From contig JAQOTA010000014.1 in the NCBI GenBank assembly GCA_029532415.1, positions 558,001-622,000 on the forward strand: a DNA stretch of 64,000 bases. Reading direction: 5' to 3'. The notes beneath the pieces were generated by a model, which did not search any database, had not been told where the DNA came from, and was given only the letters and a program-made list of their open reading frames with translations. Shown in pieces: positions 1-10,337 of this stretch; the stretch's first letter is position 1; every line of letters starts with the position of its first letter. This DNA comes from Marasmius tenuissimus. Its lineage: Eukaryota > Basidiomycota > Agaricomycetes > Agaricales > Marasmiaceae. A program made the translations under genes and the position numbers.

Positions 1-775
1 CGAGGAGACCTACATTTCACTATAAAACCTTGTCAGCACGCTGTGAACCCGGTGAAAGTAAATGTGTACTTTTTCGCCTCCTACACTCATCGCAGGAATT
101 CGGAAGCCTTTGTTTTTTGCAGGGGTTGCTATCGTCCTCCATCGTGGTGGTTTCACTGGGTGCAGGATTGCATAAGTTTTGAGAGTTATGTGAGACTGAT
201 GCTGAGCCTTATGCGAGGAGATCCTAGCGTAAGTGCCAGAACAAAGGCAAGAGTTATTCCATACCAAAAATTGGACAGAAATGGGATAGAAAGGCCAGGT
301 TTGGACTTTCTATCAAATTTCTTTCTCATATGGACCGAATTTGGTTCAAATATCTCTTGCATGGGTCACAAGAATCACGGTAAATTCTCCCTGCATAAGT
401 TTTCATGTCAATCTTACATTTCTCCCGAAACTTACGGGTTCTTGCACCCAGTGTTTGGAACAAGAATCGAGGAAGAATTGAGATTTTACGTGGCCATGAG
501 CGCTATATCAAAACCGCAGAGATGTAGCGTTGGCGATAAATGGATTACGGGCGCCCAGTGCCAGGTTGGAGAAACTCGACTTCCCGACCCTGGAGAGGCG
601 AATGACGATGACGAAGTGAGGACCCGTCGACATCACTTGACGTCTTGTTGGGACTTGTTCCTAAGCGACCGGTGCCTCATAACGTACTGATCCCACTCAA
701 CACTACAACTCTCGTATCTCTCATCTTCGCCTAGCTCGCTGCCTCCATCGCCCAACTGGCCTCAATGCTCGTGCA
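1..775. repeat. Imperfect inverted repeat in a gene-free stretch
   Basis: No gene is recognised here. The segment around 150-225 and the reverse complement of about 391-470 align over roughly 70-80 bases, sharing CACTGGGTGCA, TAAGTTT and CTTATGC in the same order; weaker similarity continues both inward and outward. A plus-strand open frame (43-690) runs through both arms but has no domain and is best explained by the repeat. It could be an old foldback or MITE-like element; no clean target-site duplication was found. Confidence 0.4.
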
Positions 776-847
776 ATGGCGAGCTGCAGATTTCTCCTGG
801 GGAGCACACCCAGTCACAACGATATCCTCAATCAGGAATCACATGGC

Positions 848-1310
848 GTAGGTGATGGTGGTGTTCTAGATTGCTTGGCCACGTCCTCCAACGATGTGGC
901 GAGAGGTGTCCTGAGGTGTCCTGTAGGTAGAAGAGCGAGGCGAGGATGTGAGATGCGAGATGAAATGGGAAGTCGAGGTTGGAGGCCGGCGCATCTGATG
1001 GGCTGCTTTCATGTAACTCTGGGTGTTCTGAACCAGACTCGTGTAGAGACGGTACAGAAGGCTGGCCATGAGGTGCTTCTCGAGGGAGTTTCTGGGAGGG
1101 TTTTCTGCCTCTGCCAGAGCCCGAGGCCTCTTCCAGGTGCAAGGTTTGGCTTTCGGTTTCAAAGTCAAAGCACCGGTACAGTTGATCGTGCTTGTGCAGT
1201 GGTTAACGAGGGAATGTGTGATCTGATTGACGATGAAACGCCCGTATGGTGACCATGAGCACGCGCTATCTGGTTTTGAGACTGAACCGTAGTCGTGTCA
1301 GGTTGATCGT
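848..1310 (-). pseudogene. Decayed copy of the disordered-protein gene at 41971-42858
   Basis: Colinear with the 5' half of the gene at 41971-42858 and in the same orientation. Shared landmarks in order are the sequence around GACGAGAGG, GATGTGAGATG..GATGGGAA, GTAGAGACGG, TTTCGGTTTC and GAGCACGCGCTxTCTGG. The copy has indels and no continuous frame. Homology continues beyond the gene into the flank to about 1480-1810, including the CTCGTGGCAG landmark also present near 43100. It is a dispersed duplicate with its flank, now dead. Confidence 0.6.
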
Positions 1311-1759
1311 TTTTGGCTCCTTGCTCCTTATCGTTGCCTGACGATGTTCCTTGGGGCCTTGTCTACATGTTTTCTTCTCGACCATGGGCGAAAGGACAAA
1401 AAGCTCCAAGTCTGTCTTTGTGCGCACAGTTAGAAAGAGCAAAAAAAGGCCAAATTAACATGTAAACGACTGACTCGTGGCAGTGGTACTGAGCCTCTCA
1501 TATAGTCAATTTTCTTGCCAGTGTTCACTGTTATCAAGATTTCGCTGCGTTGGGGAACCCAACAAGGTCAGCTCAGCATTCATAACCGTGTTAATGTACT
1601 GATTGCGCACCTCTAGTCCCCTTCTAAGCCGTAACGTGCAGAATGTCTGCTCTTTGAATTTCTACACCCAACCCTGCATATATAGAATCCGCCGGGTGAG
1701 ACTCAGAACATGTTTGCTGCCTTTCCTGTCAGAATATTCGAGAGACGTTGCAAGCGGGG

Positions 1760-2296
1760 ATCAAGCTACTCACCAAGGCTCTTTCTGCTGGTATATTTTG
1801 ACAGGTATGCGAGTGCGAAAGAAACCGAAGTTGGTGAAAAATTGAGATCATCGTGGTTCGAGAGAGAGAGAGGTACCGGAGCGGACCTCCGGCGTGGCAC
1901 ACTACAGACACCGAGCACGAGTTGGGAATCCGGCTTCACATTCCTCGGTTGATGTGACCAGTGACAACTCCTCGATATACATCTGAAGAGACGGCATTCT
2001 TTTGTCCACTGAGATCTAGACCGGAGTTTCCAGACTGAGTCTGAGCGGTGAGCACTCCATCCTTGTTGTTCAGCCAATCCTATTCCGCCACTGAGCCACG
2101 TATCCGTCGTGTTCTCGGAGGTTGCCATCGTTGTTCTTTCGGCTCAAGACCAAGAATGAGTGAGTGAGCTAGAAGATGATTCCAGATGGCGATGGTCGAG
2201 GGCAACATATTTTGGTCCCATAAGAGTCCACAGGTGCACGTGGCTGGCTTACCAGTCAACTTCTTCCCACGAGCAGTTCCTGACTCTCCTACAACC
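1760..2296. other. Spacer upstream of F-box/LRR copy 1
   Basis: No gene is recognised. The stretch around 1860-1900 (GAGAGAGAGG followed by GGAGCGGACCTCCGG) resembles the flanks of copies 2 and 3 near 19825-19860 and 22775-22810. Bases around 2185-2250 resemble the upstream regions of copies 2 and 4 (about 17270-17330 and 32160-32230), where a block with CCCACAGG and CACGTGG is kept. These shared blocks are probably parts of the family's promoter. Confidence 0.4.
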
Positions 2297-2637
2297 TCCA
2301 TGCTCTTTGAGGCCACGAGCACCATTGACGGTACCTCTACTCTCAAGACATATGACGAATACGAAGTAATTCGAACCTGTTGTGGCTCAGCCAGTAGTCG
2401 GCCGGGCTCAACGCTACGGTGGTCCGTGACCTTATCAATATCGGCGACTACCACGAGACGCCCAAATCCGACTCGGAGCCTATTCCCACAGACACAAGGT
2501 TTGATTGGAGACAACCCACATACTTTGACAGTAAACGCTCTATCGACAGCCAATTGGCGCGCCCAGGTCTTCCTTCACGTCAAGCACTCATTTCATTCAA
2601 ACTGAGCATAGATTCAATAGGTTCGAACTACGAAGAA
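2297..2637 (+). promoter_or_regulatory. Promoter/5' leader shared by F-box/LRR copies 1 and 3
   Basis: From TCCATGCTCTTTGAGG (2297) to the start codon this sequence is almost identical to 20212-20556 upstream of copy 3, with only small indels. The frame is open upstream of the chosen ATG, but this stretch is not conserved as protein in copies 2 or 4, so it is read as untranslated leader and promoter. Confidence 0.5.
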
Positions 2638-4578
2638 ATGGAGTTGGACGGTATCGACACACCTTTCTCCCATGTATTGAACACGAACTATTCTCCCTCG
2701 ACTGAAGAGCAACGTTCGATTCGAGATCTTATTCGAGGACCAGAACAGCAGATCCGCCAACTGGATGAAGAAATTTCCCGGCTTCAAGCTGAGAGACAGG
2801 CATTGAAGCAATTCGTCGACCTTCATCGTGCCCTCCTCTCGCCATTTCGTCGACTTCCTGCAGACGTTTGGAGATCGATCTTCTTCCGAACTCTTCCCGA
2901 GAATGCACTCGGTCTCTGCACATACACAACAAAAAGTTCTCCGCTCCTGCTCACTACCATTTGCCGATCGTGGCGAGAGATTGCTCTCACCACTCCGAAC
3001 CTCTGGACTTCAATCCATATTCATATTCCGATAAACTCCTCGAGCACCCCCGACCTGGGTTATATTACAAGGCTGCGCAAGAGGAAGGAAGGTCTCAAAG
3101 CCTGGCTTGATAGGTCGGGGTCTCTCCCGATCACCATCTCCCTCACAGCGCAGATATATTTTAAGGATCGCGTGCCTGTATCTCAGAGCGAAGTTGAAAT
3201 TTCGGAACCTTTGCGCGCCCTTACCACCGAGTACATCGAGCTGCTCGTACAGTATTCGCCCCGATGGAGAACGGTGGCCTTCAACAATGGGGTTCATCTG
3301 TTAAATCTTACTCCACTCGAGAAGTTAACACCGAGCTCCCTGTCATCCCTAGAGTCGTTCCACAGCTTTTCATACTTTCCCTACCTTCGCGAACAAGTAA
3401 CGAACACTGACGGCGACCACGAGCTCTCCCTTCCCTCCCCTCTCAAAAATCTCTTCACCAAAGCATGTTCGCTGCGAAAGCTTGAATTTCTCTATGACAG
3501 CATTTCCGCAGCAAGACTATCATCGCTTCCGGTATCCTGGCATCACCTAACGGAAATCTCCATCATACGCCCAATATTGTTCACCCATTATTCGTCCCTC
3601 TATCCGAGTCAACTCATGCAGACTCTCGCAACCAAATGCCACTCCCTGACCACACTTTCCATCGTCCTCGAGGTTGACGGCGCCCCCCAAACTATATCTC
3701 ATCCCGTACAATGGCCTAGCCTCCAAAACCTCCGCGTAGTGTTGATCTTCATGTCAATCGGGCCCCCCCAGTTCATAAGCACGAATACTCCATACGACGC
3801 TGATACGACACTCAACTACTCGACGTTCCTACCATTCGTCATGCAAATCTTCGACAGTATCACCCTCCCCTCGTTGAAAAGGCTGTCGGTAGCTTTCAAC
3901 GGGGACTTGGAACATGGCGGTAATTACGCTGCTCGGCTACCTTTCGAAGACCTTATCCAGCGATCACAGTGCCCGCTTACCCATTTCGAGCTGTTTCATC
4001 CTCGTGTAGTCGCAGTGGAGGCGGTTATAAGGGTTCTTCGACAGCTGGAAACTCTGGTGTCGGTCAATCTGGGGTATAGCCGTTTGTCGGGAAGGGAGAG
4101 ACGGAAGGGCAGAAACGTTGCTTCGCCCTGGCAGAAAAATTGGCTGAGCCGAATCCTACGAGAGCTTTTGGGGGCTGAATTGGACTCGGACGTTGGAGCG
4201 CAGGCTGATGCATTCGTGGCGTTGCCATTGTGTCCTCAATTGGAGGAGCTCAACATTGGTGGATGTATCCTTGATGACCGAGATGCGTTGCTCGACTTCG
4301 CACAGAAGACTCGTAGGACAAGCCTGAAAACGTTCCGAGTTGATCTTGGGTTCCCCTTTTGGAATGATGTGTGGAAGCTTTTTGAGACGCTTCAGATGGA
4401 GAGACAAGATTCGGCGAAGATGAGGGTTGTACAAGACGTGGGAAAGATTATGGTGGATTGGAGGTGGGACGAGCAGTCGGGGGCCCCGAGATCAGTGTTG
4501 GATGCTCCGACCACTGGTCTGCCAGAGAAAGGCAGCTGGTGTATGGCGGCCCGCCCTGGACAAATATATAATTCTTGA
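2638..4578 (+). CDS. F-box/LRR-like protein, copy 1 (3' end replaced by the inserted element)
   Basis: Intronless, 646 aa. Start chosen at MELDGIDTPFSHVLN because all paralogues begin with this motif. Residues 28-62 are a predicted coiled coil (QQIRQLDEEISRLQ). Residues about 70-123 form an F-box (SPFRRLPADVWRSIF...CRSWREIAL...NLW). The remainder is irregular leucine-rich sequence with SLPVSWHHLTE, WPSLQNLRV and LEELNIGGC motifs repeated in all copies. F-box proteins usually act as substrate adaptors of SCF ubiquitin ligases. The last 12 residues differ from every paralogue because a 12.2-kb element begins at 4542, inside the codons for the family's WWNESLWL ending. The missing end lies at 16747-16768. 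There is also a 14-residue in-frame deletion relative to copy 3 near residue 495. Confidence 0.85.
   Translation: MELDGIDTPFSHVLNTNYSPSTEEQRSIRDLIRGPEQQIRQLDEEISRLQAERQALKQFVDLHRALLSPFRRLPADVWRSIFFRTLPENALGLCTYTTKSSPLLLTTICRSWREIALTTPNLWTSIHIHIPINSSSTPDLGYITRLRKRKEGLKAWLDRSGSLPITISLTAQIYFKDRVPVSQSEVEISEPLRALTTEYIELLVQYSPRWRTVAFNNGVHLLNLTPLEKLTPSSLSSLESFHSFSYFPYLREQVTNTDGDHELSLPSPLKNLFTKACSLRKLEFLYDSISAARLSSLPVSWHHLTEISIIRPILFTHYSSLYPSQLMQTLATKCHSLTTLSIVLEVDGAPQTISHPVQWPSLQNLRVVLIFMSIGPPQFISTNTPYDADTTLNYSTFLPFVMQIFDSITLPSLKRLSVAFNGDLEHGGNYAARLPFEDLIQRSQCPLTHFELFHPRVVAVEAVIRVLRQLETLVSVNLGYSRLSGRERRKGRNVASPWQKNWLSRILRELLGAELDSDVGAQADAFVALPLCPQLEELNIGGCILDDRDALLDFAQKTRRTSLKTFRVDLGFPFWNDVWKLFETLQMERQDSAKMRVVQDVGKIMVDWRWDEQSGAPRSVLDAPTTGLPEKGSWCMAARPGQIYNS
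4536..4541. repeat. Left target-site duplication CTGGTG
   Basis: CTGGTG lies at the end of F-box/LRR-homologous sequence and is repeated exactly at 16741-16746, where homology resumes. Joining the two flanks through one copy gives ...GGCAG-CTGGTG-GAATGAATC..., which reads GSWWNESLWL-stop as in paralogues 3 and 4. Confidence 0.85.
4542..4567 (+). repeat. Left terminal inverted repeat
   Basis: Starts TATGGCGGCCC and contains TGGACAAATAT. The reverse complement of 16715-16740 starts TATGAGGGACC and contains TGGACAAAAAT. About 17-18 of 26 positions agree without gaps, including the outer TATG and an eight-base block TGGACAAA. Confidence 0.65.
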
Positions 4579-4711
4579 TTTGGGCGAATCACGGTTGATC
4601 GCCGCCGGTCCCATGTCCGGTCTCGTCAATTTGACAGGACTGCCAGACGTTCGCCTTCGTACGACCGCTCTTTGCAGTCGAGCTGTCGACTGTCGAAGGT
4701 ATACCCAATTC

Positions 4712-4741
4712 TCCCACGAAAAGTACTTGTCTCCCACGAAA
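4712..4741 (+). repeat. Left subterminal motif pair TCCCACGAAA x2
   Basis: Two copies of TCCCACGAAA start at 4712 and 4732, exactly 20 bp apart. The right end has the same pair on the other strand with the same spacing (16609 and 16629). Paired subterminal motifs are typical binding sites for transposases. Confidence 0.75.
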
Positions 4742-4893
4742 ATGTGCTTCCGCTTCAGCGGTCGTGCTTCAACAGTGGGACTTTGAGCAGTGACTGAGTT
4801 GGCGTGATCAAACATGAGTTTTGTAAAATATTTTCAGCCTCAAGGGGTAGCAAGTAGAGTAGAGTAGATAGCTAATATGATAACAAGTAGGTA

Positions 4894-6658
4894 CTATACA
4901 TGACGGTGAGCTTTAGATGAAGGTAAACGACCATACATAGTATCCTTTCCCCAACCAGCCTCCTTGTCCTCGAGATAATCCAAAGATTTGGAGGGGAAGA
5001 AAAAGACGGTTCCGATGCGTCCTGGAGTGGTGGTGTGGCTGCGGGTCATCTTGGTGGATTTCCACTCGTCAATGGTGTGCCAAATGTAGTTGGCGTAAAG
5101 AAGGAGGATGTCACCTGGTCGGTACCTAAGTGAAAACATAAGTGAATGCCACGGGTGTTGATGAGTCGCATGAGATACGTACCACAACTTGACTCCAAAC
5201 TGGGGGATTATCAGATAACCTCCAGTGAACCTTCCGGCAGGAAAGCTGACGGATACACCCTCGTCCCCAACATCACAATGGAGGTAGAGCGGGAGTTTGT
5301 ACACGATGGCCCTACCAATAAAGCACCCACCACCCTCGTTTCCCACAACCCGTGCAGCCCCTCGCGCCTTTGAGAAGACTTTGTGCTGCTCTTCATGGAA
5401 GACCTCAATAGTGGCTTCTACACATTCTTCGAGGCACTCGTTCGTGTCGTAAAAATGCTCTGCCGCCATCTCGGCCTGACTGCTGCCTGCAAACGAAGAT
5501 GAGCGATGAAGTCCCTACGAAATAAGAGTGAGAAAGAATGCAGCACAGAGCGGTGAAAGACTTACCTCGTCGGGATGCCCTCTCTGTGGCCAGCCTTCGA
5601 CGAAATGATGTACGCCAGCTCCCTCTTCACCAGTCTTACCATTATCAGGACTGTACACGGGGGTGGGTGTTGGTTCTTTGGATCGTCGTGCACGAGCCTC
5701 CTTTGGATGAGACGTCCAGTTATCCATCTCGTTCGAGAGAGGAAAGGTGTTGGTAGCCTCGCCTGATGAGCCTTGGACACCATGTCGTTCCGAAGTGTGG
5801 TCGGGCTTTGGTCGGTTAAACGCACACAAGACCTGTGCACTTTCAGCGTATCGCTTGATAACCTCCTCCTACGAAATGAATTTGAGCCAATTGCACAATC
5901 AAGAGCAGGGGAAAACTCACCGGAAACCCATCATAATACATCTTTTGTTTCTCAGCCAAAGCATTTTGTACCGCATCAACAAGACGGTGACGATCCTCTT
6001 GACGATTGAGAGGTAGCTGGAGTTGAAAGATGAGTCGTGCATGATGAACGAATTGAGTGAGAACTCGTACCGGGTCTTCTGGAGCCTTTTCTTGAGAGGC
6101 ATACCGGTGTGAAAGGTAGGTCATCGCATGAGTACCATCCTTTGTCACCCATATTCCTGAAGTCGCTTGAACAGGGTACTCTGGTTTCTCCATCCTATTG
6201 ACAATGGCAGACAACCGTTCGAATTCGTTCATGTTCCCGGCTTCCTTTTTGAGCTCCTCCATCGTATACGGAACTTGAAAACGCGGTATGTAGGCCTTTG
6301 CTCGTGCAAGGTGGTGGCGGAGTTCTTGAGAGATATTCTTGCTCAATTTTTCGGGGTTTCGTCTCAGTCGTGCTGCAAGATGGCCACCTTTCTTCTTCTG
6401 TGCATGTACCTGGGTATAATGCGATACATTGGGAACAGGGATACCAATTTTGAACTACAAACTATCAGTTGCAGACCAAAAAACAAACAAAGGACCAAGA
6501 CGCACTTTTTTGGTTGCATTTTTTGCCTTTTCCTTTCTCTTTTTCACTGACTTTGTTGAGTTCAGCCTCTCTTTCCGTTTAGCAGTTGCCTTTGCATACT
6601 AAGAAAAATTATTAGTTGGAGAATTCTGTGATGAAAAGATGTGGCCTACCTTGTCCAT
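4894..6658 (-). CDS. TET/JBP-like 2-oxoglutarate/Fe(II) dioxygenase
   Basis: Six exons: 6650-6658, 6506-6598, 5921-6454, 5566-5868, 5183-5514, 4894-5125; five introns of 51-57 nt, all GT..AG and frame-consistent; 500 aa. The N-terminus is Lys-rich (about residues 4-35), suggesting a nuclear or nucleic-acid-binding tail. The C-terminal third is a double-stranded beta-helix: LYLHCDVGDEG gives the HxD iron pair (H392, D394), FTGGYLIIPQ and PGDILLL are core strands, YIWHTI supplies the distal His (H440), and TTPGRIGTVFFFP has the Arg (R460) expected to bind 2-oxoglutarate. This layout matches fungal TET/JBP-family enzymes that oxidise 5-methylcytosine or thymine in DNA; the substrate here is inferred. 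All catalytic residues are present. The gene lies inside the inserted element, divergent from the F-box gene at 6736. Confidence 0.75.
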
Positions 6659-6735
6659 GATGGCGGTAGTAGATCAAAAGTGGACGCGACGACGCGAGAG
6701 TGACAACGCGTGCGTGACATTCTTCACCACTCACC
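6659..6735. promoter_or_regulatory. 77-bp bidirectional promoter between dioxygenase and F-box genes
   Basis: The two start codons face away from each other with only 77 bp between them, so both genes must share this control region. It contains GACGCGACGACGCGAG and ACAACGCGTGCGTGAC, CG-rich short repeats. No TATA box is visible. Confidence 0.5.
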
Positions 6736-7766
6736 ATGATCATGCCTCACAAGTCCAAACCCAAAATGCGTAAACCACGACTCAAATTCGACGGCCGTTC
6801 CCCTCAAATTTATAGGTCTCGATTGGATAGAATCTGTCAGAAAATCAACTTCCGGTTTCCACCGAACAGCAAACGATTCAATGCACTCGTACCAAACCCA
6901 GACCTGTGGAGAAGATTGTTAGACCTGGCTCCAGAGATTTTTTATGAGGTGAGAGTTCACTTTTCAGCTCTCAGACAGTGCTAAATACTTGTAGATTATG
7001 TCCTGGTTACCCCCCAAAGACTTGCTGGCCCTTGCAGCATCAAGCAGTCAATTGAGGGAATTCTTGACCCATCCAGATGCCGACTACCCATGGAGAGTTT
7101 CACGACTGAATCACGTTGCCAAGGAGCCCATACCTGGGATGACAGATAGAGAACTGATCTGTTTCTTGCATGTTGAACCATGCTGTGAGGTGCAGGTGCG
7201 TCATGGTTCTGTTCCGGGTCTCTACATTTTCTGATATACATCCCAGTCCTGCGGCAGCAAGCACGATTTGAAGATGGACTTTTTTCGTTGCATTTGGTCC
7301 TGTACTTTTTGCCGGTTCACCCACAAAAAGTTGCTCTCCTATCATCTTTCTGGAATCACAGTGACTCATTCCCCAAAAGTTCTTTCCCCCGCCGCAAGTT
7401 TCGGGACAAGTTTCCGGGTCTTGACCAAGACATACTTGAATTCCTTGTCCCTATGATCAAGATGGGTACGTACAACTCAGAACCCAACTTGTACTTCACT
7501 AACTATCTACAGTTCACAAAGGACCTTTGGGACGAAGAGAAGAACAACATTACCTACTTGAAGATGTCAAGATGGTCCAATACGAGACACAGGGATTGGA
7601 AGGGGATGCTATGAAGGAGTACATGCGCACCAAGACAGAGGAGGTATCTGCGATGGTCGATGTATGTAGTCCATTTTGATTCTTCCATCTCTCTACTCAT
7701 GCACGACTCCTCCAGTTGGTTAATATGTATACCCGCTTGATCAAATCCGAACATGGGAAGAAGTAG
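6736..7766 (+). CDS. F-box protein with C-terminal Cys cluster, carried by the element
   Basis: Exons 6736-6948, 6995-7195, 7247-7465 (with an extra small intron or a frame error inside), 7513-7661 and 7716-7766. Visible introns are 46, 51, 47 and 54 nt with good splice signals; the third has a clear CTAAC branch site. After a basic N-terminus (MPHKSKPKMRKPRLK), residues about 65-105 are an F-box (LAPEIFYEIMSWLPPKDLLALAASSS). Then come scattered cysteines (PCCEV, SCGS, SCTFC) and a charged C-terminal part (LEGDAMKEYMRTKTEEV) typical of an agaricomycete F-box family. Between about 7330 and 7400 the frame must shift by two. A 32-nt (GTTGCT..ACAG) or 65-nt intron could explain it, or the gene is damaged. 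Its likely role is an SCF adaptor. A hydrophilic-tail gene of this kind is not a transposition function, so it is probably cargo. Confidence 0.65.
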
Positions 7767-9046
7767 TCCATCGGAAGAGATGTCAATTTTTCTTGTCGCT
7801 ACGGCTATAGTATCAATGTAATCAGACAATTCAGCGTTCACCTTTCATCACAAACCTCATCTTGTCGCGGTACCCTGAGCGACCGAATGAACAAAATACG
7901 CCGACACGACAACGAAGACCTTTGCTCTCAACTGTCATGCAAAGGCGGTATACAAACCCTCGAGCTCTGACCTGGACCGCTCGAGCTGTATGCTATTCCT
8001 CTAACACGCAGGTGTTCTCATTCGACACCGGCACTGCGTTACAACCGTTGTTCTCGCTGCTCCCCCCCTCTACTAGCGGACTCGTAGTCCATCCTTATCC
8101 CCTCGACGGCCTTACATTTGGACTACGCCATGGAAACACGTTGAATAGACTACGGGAGACACCAGGTGCCGCAATCAGAGAGAGAAGCCGGCGATGAAGG
8201 GCACCAGCTAGCTCAACGAGACGACTGGCCGACCTCAGTAACAACATGGTCTCTTCGATTCTCTTCGCCATCTCGGGTCACTCACTTGGTCCGGGGGAGA
8301 GCCTCAAAAAAAGTTCCAGCGACCGTTTGTTTGTCGATCTCTCTGGCACTCGCAACGCCGCCCGAGGGAACGTTCCAACGGTGCTCCCTCCAAGCTTCAG
8401 GCGTCCATCTTTCCGTCTCCCAAGTACACACGTCGCCTGAATCAACATCCACACAACCACACCAACGGTTTCTCCGATAACTAGACTGTCGGCGGGGACA
8501 GCTCTTGTACCTTGTACGGTACTGAGAGCTGGGATCGATTTTCCGACCTCGCACGTTCGACCGTGCCATCGGGTCCGTTGGGGGAAAGCAGAAGGAGAAT
8601 GAGAAAAAGAGGGAGGGGCAGCGCATTCATTAGGCGTATAACAAGACGCCAACCAAGGCACGTCGACCCTCATCAAGTAGCGAAGTTATCCAATGCTCGC
8701 TCGCTCCTTCACCCCACGGGTTCGACACCAAGAAGAAGACGGTACGATGTCGCATCTCTATGAAATCGCGTCCATATAAACTGTGAATGAGAGTCGAATT
8801 CTTCCGGCTCCGTTCACGTTCCCGTTGAGCTTAATGTAATCGATCCGAGGATGACCAGCGGTGGTGTGGTGACCGTGAGTCGAGTAAAATTTGGTCCTGA
8901 GGTTAATCTTACCTGCCTTTCCAGATCAATCGAACGCTGTATACTTCAGCCTTCGTGGACATATCCTTCTCGGGATCACCCATCTCGTGCTCCTCGCCCG
9001 AAGGTGTATGCGAGGAGCTACTCAAATGGTGTACCTGGGCCCCATT
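7767..9046. other. Gene-free stretch inside the element
   Basis: No reading frame here carries a recognisable domain or a consistent exon chain on either strand. Overlapping frames of 60-130 codons exist at 8166-8760 on both strands but look random in composition. It may hold untranslated or decayed cargo. Confidence 0.4.
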
Positions 9047-10146
9047 CTAGCCGACTCGTCCGGCGAAACTAGCAACTCTGGCGACGTTGTTAACGCCAAT
9101 CCAGATTCTTCCCGCTGAGGTACAAAAGTTATATGGATCGATTGGTCACCCGAGATTGTGAGGAGTCAGGCTTACCCGTCAACAGCGACAACAAGCCATT
9201 CAAGATGGCGATTGCGAGTAATGTTCCATCACTGATACGTACCCCTTCCCGATACACGTAGAATTTCAGGGGATCGGCCGCACCGATGGAGCGCGCAATC
9301 ACAGTTCCAAGGGATACTCCTAGTCCAAAGTATGATGGTCAGCATTTACTTGTTCTAAGAGGGGGTGTTCGACATACCGTTGAGGATAAAAGCCCCGACA
9401 CCGAGAGTGTATAGGACAGTCTTCTTATTGTCCCAAAGTACGTAGCACCGGTGAATCTGGAATGGAAACTGTTAACAAGGAATCCGGTCCTGGATACTCC
9501 AAACTCACGAGCATGAGATCAGCAAGAGAACTTCAAATAATCGTGTTAGAGGCTGCGTATACTCTCAACCAAAAGTGGGTCCGGCGCACTTCATCAAGGT
9601 GGGTATGAGGAATGTGATAAATCTAAGAGGATCGGTGGGAAAGCTGAAGCCATGGACTAAACCCGAAGAGCAAATAGTACGTACAACCAAGCATTTTTCC
9701 TGGCGTCACCCCGGATTAGGTACCACAGCATAGGGTCAAGTTCCTTTGTTTTCACGGCACGAAACATGACAGTGGCCTCTCGTGTCATACCGAATGCCTG
9801 CATTCCAACGTATAAACTTGCGAGAGCGAACAGGGAAACTGTGCACCATAAGTATAGTCCTAGTTGAGACCTTTGACGACGAAGAAGTACGTGCATGCAG
9901 AGGCCGAAGACGATCGTATACATCCCTGCCCAGGTGATATGTTAAGAGCTATCGAAATATGGTTCCAATCGATAGCTCACCGTAGACGACGAACATGGGC
10001 TAGTGGTGCAAGCATGTTCAGAAATGAGAGGGGAAGTAGATTTGGCGATCACTTACCGAGAGCGTCGCAACAGGCGCCACAACAACACTCTGAACTGTAA
10101 GGTAAGGTTCTATAAGTTCTTCGAGAGTAGGTGGTTGGGAGGCCAT
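9047..10146 (-). pseudogene. Decayed multi-pass membrane protein gene
   Basis: Starts MASQPPTLEELIEPYLTVQ at 10146. Several short introns can be read (for example GTAAGTG near 10055 and GTGAGC near 9980). Membrane segments: VFGLCMHVLLRR (about TM1), LWCTVSLFALASLYVGMQAF, NTII/SSLADLMLIHRCYVLW, TVLYTLGVGAFILNG and LLAIAILNGLLSLLT, ending GRIWIGVNNVARV. The 'HRCYVLW' and 'GRIW' marks belong to a large agaricomycete family of seven-TM proteins of unknown function. It is broken: an in-frame TGA (9533-9535) interrupts the NTII/SSLAD helix, the preceding exon joins in the wrong frame, and a stop at 9047-9049 removes the usual last two helices. Probably a host gene captured by the element. Confidence 0.6.
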
Positions 10147-10337
10147 TGAGAGTCTCAGGGAATTGAAAATTCGTTATACGAGATCCTTTGCCTTAGTACC
10201 AGGTGCGCCAGGATCTTTTATACTTTGTCTTTGCCTCACATTAGGACGGCGGTAAGATCCGCTCGATAAATGAAAATCACCTCATGACGCGTAGTTCCGA
10301 GTCCTAATGTACAAACAAGAAAAAAGCTATTAGTATT

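Noticed and set aside
43..690. 215-codon frame at the left edge
   Set aside because: It spans the inverted repeat, has no domain and no intron structure; composition looks non-coding.
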